Below, one piece after another: positions 17,532 to 26,169 of a stretch of DNA of 64,000 nucleotides (its first letter is position 1; each line of letters begins with the position of its first letter). The position numbers and the translations under genes are program-made. The DNA comes from Gemmata sp. (GTDB lineage Bacteria; Planctomycetota; Planctomycetia; Gemmatales; Gemmataceae). The notes under the pieces were generated by a model. It made no database searches, was not told the DNA's origin, and was given only the letters and a program-made list of their open reading frames with translations. Location of the stretch: the NCBI GenBank assembly GCA_025055115.1, contig JANWYJ010000064.1:1-64000 (forward strand). The letters run 5' to 3'.

Positions 17532-17981
17532 ATGTTACTGACCACCTCTCGTCGTTCTTCCACACGACGCTCAGCCTTCACCCTGCTGGAAGTGCTGGTT
17601 GTCGTGGCCATTTTGGTGATTCTCGCCACGGTCGCCACGGTCGCGACCACCCGCTACATTGAAGACGCCAAGAAAACCAAAGCGCAGCTGGGCTGCAAAG
17701 CCATTGCCGAAGCGATTCAAAACTACACCAACAACCCGGCCAACACACTCAATCAACCGCCGGAAACGCTGCAAGACCTGCTCACCCCAGCCTTTGGCGG
17801 CACCGCCTTCCTTCGCAACGGTCAAGAAGACCTCATCGACCCCTGGGGCAAACAATACCGCATGGAACCGATGATCCAAGGCGATGGCAGCACAATTATT
17901 GTTGTGTACACGTACTCCAACGATAACCCGCCAGTGCCGATCAGCCAATTCGGTATTGGCCCCAACTCGAAGGTGAACTGA
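17532..17981 (+). CDS. gspG: Major pseudopilin GspG
   Basis: 149 aa with the type IV prepilin N-terminus RRSAFTLLEVLVVVAILVIL (Glu at position 5 of the mature protein) and the C-terminal GspG hallmark LIDPWGKQYRM, which binds calcium in characterised homologues. As the main pseudopilin it polymerises into the periplasmic piston. The residue before the cleavage site is Ala, not the usual Gly, which is tolerated only in some prepilin-peptidase substrates. The start ATG has GGGAGGAG about 8 nt upstream. A likely separate promoter/operator lies upstream. No prepilin peptidase gene (gspO/pilD) is in this window. Confidence 0.92.
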   Translation: MLLTTSRRSSTRRSAFTLLEVLVVVAILVILATVATVATTRYIEDAKKTKAQLGCKAIAEAIQNYTNNPANTLNQPPETLQDLLTPAFGGTAFLRNGQEDLIDPWGKQYRMEPMIQGDGSTIIVVYTYSNDNPPVPISQFGIGPNSKVN

Positions 17982-18051
17982 TCCTGTGGCGTGGTGGGCT
18001 TCCCACGGGCACCGCGTGGCCGTGCCCGTTCCTCGCGGTCGAGAATCGACT

Positions 18052-18615
18052 ATGCATACTCCCTGGTCTCGACGCGGCTACACGCTCTTTGAGCTGATTG
18101 TTATTATCGCGCTACTCATTATTCTTGCCGTTGTCCTCATCCCCAGTCTGGCCACGTTTCGTGGGGATAGCCGGCCCCGTGGAGCGCTGGATAGCATCCG
18201 TGCCGAATTGGCCATCGCTCGTGCCCGGGCCAAAGACGAAGGTCGCCCCTATCGCGTCGCCATCAGCGAAGACGGCCGCCGTATTCGCCGTGCCCCTGAT
18301 ACGGCCGATTTTGCCCAGGTGGCCGCCCTCGATCAAGCTTCGGGATTGGCCCCGGCCGTTGAGTATCCGTTTGAAGCGGTCATCGTCAGCGTGGTGGCCG
18401 AACAAGATGGCGAACCGGCGCTGGTCGATGCGGGCTGGGTCACCATCGCCACCGTCTTGCCCGATGGCGGTTGTCGCGAACTGACGACCCTGCTGGCTCT
18501 CCGGGACATCGACAGCGACCTGACCCTCTACGCCCGCATCCGCGGAATCACCGCCTCGGTGCGCGTCGTTCCCAACCCGACGACCAATACCACTCTCGGC
18601 GGAGGTGTCCGATGA
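18052..18615 (+). CDS. GspH-like minor pseudopilin
   Basis: 187 aa. The N-terminus RRGYTLFELIVIIALLIILA is a class III prepilin signal (cleavage after Gly, Glu at +5) followed by one membrane helix. The body has a GspH/FimT-like run, IRAELAIARARAKDEGRPYRV, then beta-rich sequence with no Cys. Minor pseudopilins prime assembly of the GspG filament. Assignment to H rests on gene order (G-H-I-J-K) and the helix-to-strand layout. The ATG at 18052 places the signal a few residues from the N-terminus; the track start at 17986 adds an implausible 22 residues. Its stop overlaps the next start as ATGA. Confidence 0.85.
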   Translation: MHTPWSRRGYTLFELIVIIALLIILAVVLIPSLATFRGDSRPRGALDSIRAELAIARARAKDEGRPYRVAISEDGRRIRRAPDTADFAQVAALDQASGLAPAVEYPFEAVIVSVVAEQDGEPALVDAGWVTIATVLPDGGCRELTTLLALRDIDSDLTLYARIRGITASVRVVPNPTTNTTLGGGVR

Positions 18616-19055
18616 GGCGCCGCCGCACTCACTCATCCCGCCGGGGTTTGTCGCTTCTGGAAATTCTCTTGTCGATGGCCATTCTCGTGCTGGCCATGGC
18701 CGCGATTTGGCGGCTGGTCGACATGGGCACCGACAGTGCCACCGAGGCTCGGGCGTACATTCGCGGCACCCGCTTGGCCGAATCGAAGATGGCGGAGGTT
18801 GAAGCGGGTGTCATCGGCATTGAAGGGGCCGAAGGGCAATTTTCCGATGACGACGCCGCATGGTCCTTCACGGTCACATCGCAACCGGCCGGCCCCCCCA
18901 ACCTTTACCAGGTCACGGTACGCGTCTCCCGCGACTTGCAGGGGCGGAGCATCGAAGTATCGCTGTCGCAGATGATTTTCGATCCGGCCTTAATCGGCTC
19001 AACGGCCCAAGCGGAACGTCCCGCCACGGATACGGGTGGAGGAACATCCCCATGA
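18612..19055 (+). CDS. GspI-like minor pseudopilin
   Basis: 147 aa. The signal RRGLSLLEILLSMAILVLAM (Gly before the cut, Glu at +5) and the following TRLAESKMAEVEAGV match the GspI pattern of an early helix with Ala/Glu-rich residues. GspI is the core of the I-J-K tip complex that starts pseudopilus assembly. ATGA overlaps occur at both ends, and GGAGGTG sits just upstream of the start. The 194-aa ORF in the track begins inside the previous gene in another frame; the coupled ATG at 18612 is the sensible start. Confidence 0.85.
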   Translation: MRRRRTHSSRRGLSLLEILLSMAILVLAMAAIWRLVDMGTDSATEARAYIRGTRLAESKMAEVEAGVIGIEGAEGQFSDDDAAWSFTVTSQPAGPPNLYQVTVRVSRDLQGRSIEVSLSQMIFDPALIGSTAQAERPATDTGGGTSP

Positions 19056-20191
19056 TGCTGCGTACTGCGTTGGTTCACCGGTTCCGCCACCGCGGCTTCA
19101 CCTTGCTGGAAATTCTTCTGGCCTCGGTATTAGCGGTCATGGTCCTGGCGGCGGTGTACATGCTGTTGCAAGTGACGGTGCAGCAAACCCAAATCAGCCG
19201 CGATGCCATCGAGGTCGAAGACCTGACGCGGGGTGTGGTGAACCGCCTGGCCATCGACCTGAGCGGTACACTGACCCCCCTGCCCCCCAAATCCGGCGGT
19301 AACTCGGCGGGCAGCAGCGGAACGTCGTCGGCATCGTCCGGTTCCACCGGTAGCACCACCACCGCGACTTCAGGTTCTGGCAGCAGCACTTCAGGAACAA
19401 CGTCGGGGAGTAGCACGGGGAGTGCGTCCAGTTCCGGCACCAGCACCGGGAGTAGTTCGGAAACCACCTCCTCCGACCCGAGCGCCACCGACAATTCCAC
19501 CGCTTTGGCGGCGGACTATTTGTTCCAAGGTGGGGTGGTCGGCGGACCGACGAAACTGGCGATTTTCACGGGCAAAGTTCCCGAAGCTCTCGGTCGCTAT
19601 GGGGAACCCAGTCCCCAAGTGCGGCCGGATCAACGCCAGATCATCTACTGGCTGGGCAGCGATGGTCGTGGATTGTATCGCCGCGAACGGCCGTGGGTCA
19701 CCGCCGATGGGGTCCGCAACGCCATCGAAGACGATGAGACGGCCAGCGATGCTGCTCTGTTGGCCGAGGAAGTCGTCGGTTTGATGTTGGAATACTTCGA
19801 CGGCACCAGTTGGATGAGCGAATGGGACGGCACTCAACCAGGCCCGGATGGGGCCACACCGATCGGCCCTCCACGGGCCATTCGGATCACCCTGATGCTA
19901 GAAATTCCCCTCAGCCGCGGTGGCGAACCGCTGCTGAAAACGGTCTCCCATGTCATCGCTGTGCGCTCAGCGCCCGGTCCGTATACACCCGAGTTTTTGG
20001 TGCCCACCACCGACGGTGGCGACAACCCGACCACAGACCCTTCGGCCGGCAGCGGTGGTTCGTCGTCACCGTCCACACCTTCGGCCGGCAGCGGTGGGGG
20101 TAGCCCTGGGGGAGGAAGTATGGGCAGCGGTACCAGCGGCGGCACCCGCGGCAATACGGGGGGGACAGCCCCGAAAGGAGGTGGACGATGA
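19052..20191 (+). CDS. GspJ-like minor pseudopilin with Ser/Thr/Gly-rich insert
   Basis: 379 aa, nearly twice a normal GspJ. The prepilin signal HRGFTLLEILLASVLAVMVLAAVYML is followed by a helix. A low-complexity Ser/Thr/Gly insert of about 85 residues (roughly 85-150) follows, then the beta domain with DQRQIIYWLGSDGRGLYRRERPW, which is typical of GspJ. It ends in a second Gly/Ser-rich tail containing the repeated PSAGSGG. The insert is expressed in frame with no stops and looks expanded by small tandem duplications. Coupled by ATGA to I upstream and K downstream, so the tip subunits are co-translated. The double ATG at 19052 is chosen over the track start at 18860. Confidence 0.84.
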   Translation: MMLRTALVHRFRHRGFTLLEILLASVLAVMVLAAVYMLLQVTVQQTQISRDAIEVEDLTRGVVNRLAIDLSGTLTPLPPKSGGNSAGSSGTSSASSGSTGSTTTATSGSGSSTSGTTSGSSTGSASSSGTSTGSSSETTSSDPSATDNSTALAADYLFQGGVVGGPTKLAIFTGKVPEALGRYGEPSPQVRPDQRQIIYWLGSDGRGLYRRERPWVTADGVRNAIEDDETASDAALLAEEVVGLMLEYFDGTSWMSEWDGTQPGPDGATPIGPPRAIRITLMLEIPLSRGGEPLLKTVSHVIAVRSAPGPYTPEFLVPTTDGGDNPTTDPSAGSGGSSSPSTPSAGSGGGSPGGGSMGSGTSGGTRGNTGGTAPKGGGR

Positions 20192-21744
20192 AACGCCCTC
20201 GGACCACCGCCTCGGCCCGCGACGGCTACGTCATCTTTGCGGTGCTGATTGTGATTGTTGTGTTGTCGTTGGTGGCCTATCGCTACACCGATGCGATGTC
20301 GAGCGAATATCAGGCGGCGGTGCGGGCCAATGATGCTACCCAGGCCCGTTTAGCGGCCATTTCGGGCCTTTACTACGCGGCCGCGGTGCTGTCTGATCGT
20401 CTGACGTTCTACAACGAACTGGGCGGTAACCCCTACGACAATCCCGACATTTTCGAACTCTTCGAAATTCCCGTCCCCGGTCCCAACGGCACTACCCGCA
20501 TGGCGTATTTCTCCATCCAATGCGCCACGGTCAATGACGAAGGCAGTTCGGTGCAACGCTACGGCGTAATTGATGAAGGCGGCAAAATCAACATCAACAG
20601 CATGATCGCTCTTGATCCGAAGGGGGAACGCCTCCGCGAAGCCCTCATGAAGCTGCCCAACATGACCGCCGCGATCGCCGATGCCATTGTGGATTGGGTC
20701 GATGCTGACGACGAACCGCGGGCCGAAGGGGCCGAGTCTTCGTATTACTTGTCGTTGCCCAACCCATACAAGGCGAAAAATGGCCCGCTCAATTCGCTCG
20801 ATGAATTGCTCTTAGTCCAAGGTGTGACCCCCGAGCTGCTCTATGGTGGCGATCGCAACCGCAATGGGCTGATGGATGAGGGTGAAGAAAATGCCAGCCG
20901 GGGTTGGTCCGACTATCTGACCGTCTACGGCCGCGAAATCAATGTGGATATCAACGGGAATCCGCGCATTTATCTCAACGGCGATAATCTGCAAACGCTC
21001 TATAGCGACTTGGAAGCGGCGGTGGGGGCGGAGTTGGCCACGTATGTGGTCGCCCACAAACTGTTCGGTTCGCAACCAGTCTCGACCAATACTTCCGGCA
21101 AGGTCACAACTGTCGCGGTCGGTCCGGAGCAGCTGTACCAGGTGGTGCAAGAACGGATCGCGGCCACCGGCAGTAGTGGCCGGCGGATTCGCTCGGTCGC
21201 GGAACTGATCGGTACGCAGATTCGCCTGCCGCGGCCGCCGGGCTACCCCAAAGATGCCCCCGACCCGGTCGTTTATTCGCCCCTCAATACCCCGGAAGGG
21301 CTTGCGGAACTCTTTCCGCGGTTACTCGATGCCACCACGGTCCGGCAAGCTATCGAAATGACGCCGCGGATCAACATCAATAGCGCACCGATGGAAGTGT
21401 TGATGGCTATTCCGGGCATCAGTGACCTCGAAGTGGCCGGGATTCTGGCGGGGCGGCCCAACCAAGACCCCACCAGCCCTGCCACCACCACCGGGGCTTG
21501 GCTGGTGACCAGTGGGCTGATGGACCCTTCCCGCTTCCGTCGCCTGGAACGCTACATCACGGGGACCTCGATGGTCTATCGTGTGCAAGCGATCGGTTTT
21601 CTCGAGAAAGGCGGCCCGGTGGCCCGCTTTGAAGCCATCCTGGATACCAATCAGGGCGCGCCGCGGTTCTTACAGATCCGCGACCTGTCCGATTTGGACC
21701 ATCCCCGCGGCTTCCAGCCGCCGATTGTGCCGAATAGGCGTTAG
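20188..21744 (+). CDS. gspK: GspK-like minor pseudopilin
   Basis: 518 aa, larger than most GspK (about 320). The prepilin segment ARDGYVIFAVLIVIVVLSLV lacks the Glu at +5, as is usual for the filament-capping K subunit. Later features: INSMIALDPKG and an internal VDWVDADDEPRAEGAE, the family ADWID-like segment; an EF-hand-like loop DRNRNGLMDEGE near residue 230, likely calcium binding; and a helix-hairpin-helix INSAPMEVLMAIPGISDLEV near 395, also typical of GspK. It caps the pseudopilus tip. AAAGGAGGTGG precedes the ATG, which overlaps the gspJ-like stop as ATGA. Confidence 0.88.
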   Translation: MKRPRTTASARDGYVIFAVLIVIVVLSLVAYRYTDAMSSEYQAAVRANDATQARLAAISGLYYAAAVLSDRLTFYNELGGNPYDNPDIFELFEIPVPGPNGTTRMAYFSIQCATVNDEGSSVQRYGVIDEGGKININSMIALDPKGERLREALMKLPNMTAAIADAIVDWVDADDEPRAEGAESSYYLSLPNPYKAKNGPLNSLDELLLVQGVTPELLYGGDRNRNGLMDEGEENASRGWSDYLTVYGREINVDINGNPRIYLNGDNLQTLYSDLEAAVGAELATYVVAHKLFGSQPVSTNTSGKVTTVAVGPEQLYQVVQERIAATGSSGRRIRSVAELIGTQIRLPRPPGYPKDAPDPVVYSPLNTPEGLAELFPRLLDATTVRQAIEMTPRININSAPMEVLMAIPGISDLEVAGILAGRPNQDPTSPATTTGAWLVTSGLMDPSRFRRLERYITGTSMVYRVQAIGFLEKGGPVARFEAILDTNQGAPRFLQIRDLSDLDHPRGFQPPIVPNRR

Positions 21745-21853
21745 TTCGCAGCGATGGCGCCGAAACGGGCGCGCTCGACCGGCCCGCCCCGATCGCCAAC
21801 GGCTGCTCCAGAGGAAATAATAACACGACAGCAACGAGTGAGGATGATCAGCA

Positions 21854-23491
21854 GTGGCCAACTTCATCGCGATTGATCTGGATTCTCAAGGCCTTTATGT
21901 GGTGGCCGGCGATGCTCGCCGCAGTGGTTTGACAATCACCCACGCCTTCCCATGGTCGGCCGATACCTCCGCCGATGGCGAGGCCCCGCCGACACTGACG
22001 GTGGAAACCGCCAACGCCATCGGCGAGAAACTCCGCGACAAACTCCGCGCAGCGAACATCCCGCCGGCGCCGGTGTTTGTCTCCGTCGGCCGGGATCGCG
22101 TCATTCTCAAGGAAGTGAAATACCCGCCGGTGGACCCCGTCGAGGAGCCGGCCGTCGTTCGCTTCCAAGCGATGAAAGAGATGACCGAAGCCCCCGACGA
22201 CATCGTTCTCGACTATGCCCCGCTGGGCGAAAGCGATGGCGAGCGGCTGGCGATGGTTGTGGTGATGCGCAAAGACCTCTTCACAGCCATCCAAGCCCTC
22301 GCCCAGAAATTGGGGCAGAAGCTCGCCGGGGTCACCCCGCGGCCGTATGCCGTGGCGGCTGTGCTGAATCGGGCCTTGGCCGCGGGTCTGGTCCCCCCAC
22401 CAACGGAAGCGACAGAAGCCGTCGCCGCGCTGACCCTCACCCCCGCGGGGGGGGAATTCACCATCGTTCGCGGCGGCGAAGTCATCTTCACCCTGGCAAT
22501 TCCCGCGCCGGTGGTGGCCAGTGAAACTATGCTCATTTCGCAACTGCGGCGGAATTTAGCGGTGTATGCCGGCCAGCATCCCGGCCATCCGATTCAGGCG
22601 GTGTATTTGGCCGATGGCGGTGAGGTGTGGGCTGAGCGGCTGCGCGCAGCCCTGAGTGTGCCGGTCCACGCCTTCGATCCGCTTATGGCAGCGCTGCCGC
22701 AGATCCCCGCGGCGCTGCGGGGCCGTTTCGCCGGCGCAGCGGGCTTACTGGCGGCCCGTGCCGCCGACCGGCTGCCGATCAACTTCGCTTCGCCCCGGAA
22801 ACCAGAACCCCCCCGCGACCCAGCAAAAAAACGGCTCGTCCTGGCCGCGGGGCTAGCTCTGCTGCTGTGCGGAGCCATTCTCGCCGCCGGACGCTACTAC
22901 GTCCACGGGGTACAATCCCAGCTCACCGGCTTGTATGCCCAACGCGACGAACTCAAAAGCCAGATTACGCAAACCGGCCCCGATGCCATCCGCCTCAAAG
23001 CCATTGAAGCGTGGACCAAACGCGAGGTCAATTGGCTCGACGAACTCTATGAGCTGGCCGACCGCATGCCCCCCGATGATTCCGTACGCCTCAACATGCT
23101 GACGGCCACCGCGATCCAGGCCGACAAAACCGGCAAACAAGAGGCCCAAGCCAATGTCGAAATCCGCTTGGCGGCCACCAATAACACCGCGGCGACGCGG
23201 CTCTCCGATGCCTTCGTTCGCGCCAATCCCACAGCCAACAAATATTACGCCGGAACTAACATCAACTTCACCGGACCGTTGCCCGCCACCGGTGGGACCA
23301 AACATACCTACGGGGCAACAATCCGCCTCAAGCTCAATCGCCGCGAACCGGATGAATACACCCGCGTCAACCGCTTCACCCCCGCCAAAACCACCAGCGG
23401 CGCAACAGGCCTTGGTACTACTGCCGAGCCAGAAACTACCGTCGCTGTGGCACCGGCCCCCGCAGTGGCACCGCCCCCCCAGGAGAAGTAA
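21854..23491 (+). CDS. GspL/PilM-PilN-like assembly platform protein
   Basis: 545 aa. The cytoplasmic part (about 1-320) has an actin-like PilM/GspL fold beginning IAIDLDSQGLYVVAGDAR with EVKYPPVDPVEEPAVVRFQ as the substrate-like region. A single membrane helix (KKRLVLAAGLALLLCGAILAAG, about 325-348) and a periplasmic coiled coil plus ferredoxin-like domain follow, so PilM- and PilN-type parts are fused, as in GspL. It links GspE to the periplasmic platform. The GTG start has GAGG 9 nt upstream. The C-terminus is Pro/Ala-rich, rich in ATTVAVAP-like sequence. Confidence 0.8.
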   Translation: MANFIAIDLDSQGLYVVAGDARRSGLTITHAFPWSADTSADGEAPPTLTVETANAIGEKLRDKLRAANIPPAPVFVSVGRDRVILKEVKYPPVDPVEEPAVVRFQAMKEMTEAPDDIVLDYAPLGESDGERLAMVVVMRKDLFTAIQALAQKLGQKLAGVTPRPYAVAAVLNRALAAGLVPPPTEATEAVAALTLTPAGGEFTIVRGGEVIFTLAIPAPVVASETMLISQLRRNLAVYAGQHPGHPIQAVYLADGGEVWAERLRAALSVPVHAFDPLMAALPQIPAALRGRFAGAAGLLAARAADRLPINFASPRKPEPPRDPAKKRLVLAAGLALLLCGAILAAGRYYVHGVQSQLTGLYAQRDELKSQITQTGPDAIRLKAIEAWTKREVNWLDELYELADRMPPDDSVRLNMLTATAIQADKTGKQEAQANVEIRLAATNNTAATRLSDAFVRANPTANKYYAGTNINFTGPLPATGGTKHTYGATIRLKLNRREPDEYTRVNRFTPAKTTSGATGLGTTAEPETTVAVAPAPAVAPPPQEK

Positions 23492-23499
23492 AACCCGCG

Positions 23500-25257
23500 T
23501 TGGCGGCAACGCAACCCTCGGTTCCCCGACCCAGACACCCTGACCACTTGCAAGCGATGACAACGATGAGTTCCCGCGAACAACTGATGGCCTATCTGCT
23601 GCTGGGCGTGATTGTGTTAACGGTGCTGGGCGCCGGAGGGTACTTCTTCATTCTTCGACCCTTGGCCAATGTCGAAGCAGCGGAAGCCGCCCTGCGCGAG
23701 GACATTGAGAAACTCGAAAAAGACCTCGTCGCCCAGCGCACCATCCGCAAACAGATGGAGATTGCCCGCACCCGCAGTTTGCCGGCGGACCTGACATTAG
23801 CCGAACACGAATATACCATCGCGCTGAAACGCCTGGCCGATAACGCGGGTATCACCGACTACAGCACGACCAAAAAATCGGTGGATAATTCCTCCCGGGC
23901 CGTGCCCCAGATTGCCAAAGGCCGCCCCGCCTACACCAAAATTGCCATCGATCTGAACTTCAAGAAAACCAACATGAAAGCCCTTGCGGAGTTTCTCCGC
24001 GGCTACTACAACCTGGGCCTCTACCACCAGATCACAGCTCTTTCCATCAAGAAAGACGAAGACCCCAGCGGCAAAAATACAGCGCGGCGCAACAATCTGA
24101 ACGTGGCGCTGACCACCGAAGCCATCTGCATCGACGGCGCTGAGAACCGCCGCACGCTCGTCCAAATCCCGGCTGCCTTTGCGGCCCTGGGTGGGGGCGG
24201 GCTGTATCGCAGCCTGCTTCTGACACCCAGTGCCGGCCGCTTAATCGTGCCCCCGGTGCCCACCCCCACACTCTCCCCCGTCGGCCGCGATTATGCCTTC
24301 ATTGTGCAGAAAGACCCCTTCAACGGACCGTATCAAGAAACACCCCCACCCCCGAAAAAACCCCTGGAAATTGTTCGCATCGACGACAAGAAAGTCCGCA
24401 CCGACGACAAACCCACAACCGTGCGCGTCGTTTTACGCGGCGACTCCGCCAACGGTGCCACCTTCACGGCCATCGCCAACGACGGCAACCTCTTCCCCGA
24501 AGGGGCACTGAAAGTGGATACCAAAGAATACACCCTCGAACTGCCCACCACATCCGCCTCCAGTGGCAGTACCACGATCACGGTCATTGCCACCTCCGCC
24601 GATGGGAAGGAAACCGCCAAAACGACTTTCAAAGTGACCGTCGAAGAGCCACCGCCCCCACCGGAGCCGAAATTGGGACCGGATATTTCCGAGGTCATCA
24701 TTCTCATCGGTTCGACTCCACGCTCCGACGGCACGGCCTGGGCCCGCATCCGCGACAACTACAACCGCCTGCGCTACGAAATCGAAGCCACCAGCAAAGG
24801 GGTAACGGTCATCCGCGAAGAGAAACTCGCCGGCACGCTGCCGTGGAAAAAAGACCTCGACTACGACCACCCCGCGGGGATGCTCGTCATTGCCGATAAA
24901 GAAACAGCGACCAAACGCACCTTCAAAGTGCTGGCGATCACCGCCGAGGGACTGATTTTGGCCGATTTGCGACCCAGTGGCACCACGGAAACCAATCCAA
25001 CCCGGCCACCGGGCGGTCGCGGCGGGCCAGGCTTCGGCGGCAAAGGCGGCTGGCCGCCCAAACAAGGCAAGGCTGATCCGCTGGCCGCCCTCGGCGGCAA
25101 CCGCCTCACCGCGGTACCCAAACCCAAATATTACCGATGGGACGTTGGCACTTCCTTGGCCAAATTGGTCGAACTCCCAGAAGCCGAAGCCCAGAAAATT
25201 CTCCAAGCTGTGAAACAAAATGGCCCCGTGTATGAACTGACGGCCAATAACGACTGA
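23500..25257 (+). CDS. GspM/PilO-like platform protein with extended periplasmic region
   Basis: 585 aa. One membrane helix near residues 30-52 (LMAYLLLGVIVLTVLGAGGYF) is followed by a coiled coil (AEAALREDIEKLEKDLVAQR) and a ferredoxin-like segment, the PilO/GspM layout. Unlike ordinary GspM (about 170 aa) it continues for 400 residues, including an Ig-like stretch with PTTVRVVLRGDSANGATFTA and a Gly/Pro-rich linker. Position after the GspL-like gene supports the role; identity is by layout rather than strong motif. The start is uncertain: TTG at 23500 follows AGGAGA at a long spacing, and ATG codons at 23557 and 23566 are alternatives. The end NND-stop is duplicated 17 bp downstream. Confidence 0.68.
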   Translation: MAATQPSVPRPRHPDHLQAMTTMSSREQLMAYLLLGVIVLTVLGAGGYFFILRPLANVEAAEAALREDIEKLEKDLVAQRTIRKQMEIARTRSLPADLTLAEHEYTIALKRLADNAGITDYSTTKKSVDNSSRAVPQIAKGRPAYTKIAIDLNFKKTNMKALAEFLRGYYNLGLYHQITALSIKKDEDPSGKNTARRNNLNVALTTEAICIDGAENRRTLVQIPAAFAALGGGGLYRSLLLTPSAGRLIVPPVPTPTLSPVGRDYAFIVQKDPFNGPYQETPPPPKKPLEIVRIDDKKVRTDDKPTTVRVVLRGDSANGATFTAIANDGNLFPEGALKVDTKEYTLELPTTSASSGSTTITVIATSADGKETAKTTFKVTVEEPPPPPEPKLGPDISEVIILIGSTPRSDGTAWARIRDNYNRLRYEIEATSKGVTVIREEKLAGTLPWKKDLDYDHPAGMLVIADKETATKRTFKVLAITAEGLILADLRPSGTTETNPTRPPGGRGGPGFGGKGGWPPKQGKADPLAALGGNRLTAVPKPKYYRWDVGTSLAKLVELPEAEAQKILQAVKQNGPVYELTANND

Positions 25258-25282
25258 ACACCGCAAACGACTGAACACCGCA
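25249..25282. repeat. 17-bp tandem duplication of the GspM-like gene end
   Basis: AACGACTGAACACCGCA occurs at 25249-25265, where it contains the last two codons and TGA of the gene, and again directly at 25266-25282. Confidence 0.92.
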
Positions 25283-26169
25283 GGCTCCCGCCTGATGCCA
25301 CCGAGTCCAATAGCCAAAGACACGGGCTTGGTCAAAAGCTGCGATCCCCGCTGCTGGCAGCGCCGACGCGACCAAAGCCACAGTTCGACCGTGCCGGTGA
25401 ACTAACCGTTCGACCGTGCGGTTAAACTACAAGGCCCCGAGGGGGGGGACACAGCGGCGACAAACATCCGCATGGGCCACGCTCAACATGGGCGACGTTC
25501 AACCTGATCTCGGGGAAACCTGAAAACGTTCTCGGGGAAAATCCGATTGGGGCGCGGCGGCGACAAACAGCGCGGATGCGCGGCGGTTTGGGGAAATTGC
25601 GCGTTGGGGAAATTGCGCGGCCGGGGTTGCCATGGCGGCCCGCAGCAGACCTCCTAGGTCCTAGTCGGTGGTAGTAGTAGGTGGAAGACCTGCCAGGTCC
25701 TAGTCGGTGGTAGTAGTAGGTGGAAGACCCGTGTCGAGAACATACGCTCCACAAGGGAGTGGCCACCTCTCACCATCGTGATGAGCCTTCCATGCTTCGT
25801 GGCGTCGGGAAAATACGTTCCACAAGCGCGTGGCCACGGCGTGCCACGGGAGATCTTCAGCCAGGCCGATTGGAGGTCAAGGGTGGATTTTCGGATTTTC
25901 TCCCGGAGGGTGGATTTTCGGATTTTCTCATCGTGATTTCACCATGTAATGGCCGGGCAAGGATGGTAAACTGGGAATAGATTAAAAGTTGTTGGGAGTG
26001 TAGCAGTTTTTCTGGTTTTGCCCGAAAAAGTGCCGATATTAGGTTTGTTACGGGAGAACGCGTTCTGCAGATGGGTCGGCGCGCGGGCAAGGAGCACCGT
26101 GAGCGCGACCTCTACGGCCGCTGCCGCGAACTGACCGTCCAGGTGCGTTGTCGCAGTTAGGGGGATGTC
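25258..26169. other. 912-bp intergenic region with nested direct repeats
   Basis: I see no gene. It holds a 35-bp direct repeat AGGTCCTAGTCGGTGG... at 25656-25690 and 25695-25729. A 22-bp repeat GGGTGGATTTTCGGATTTTC occurs at 25881 and 25908. Imperfect pairs include (G)TTCGACCGTG(C)CGGT near 25386/25407 and CG(C/T)TCCACAAG near 25746/25817. The A/T-rich end (about 25965-26040) is the likeliest promoter area for the giant secretin. The 86-aa ORF at 25720 spans repeats and is rejected. Confidence 0.7.
25656..25729. repeat. 35-bp direct repeat, two perfect copies
   Basis: Copies at 25656-25690 and 25695-25729 are identical and separated by four bases. Each contains GTAGTAGTAG, itself a trinucleotide run. 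They lie in the gap before the secretin gene; no function is apparent. Confidence 0.92.

Noticed and set aside
25720-25980. 86-aa ORF in the pre-secretin gap
   Set aside because: It spans the 22-bp duplication (GGFSDFL appears twice because of it) and has no homology-like features.
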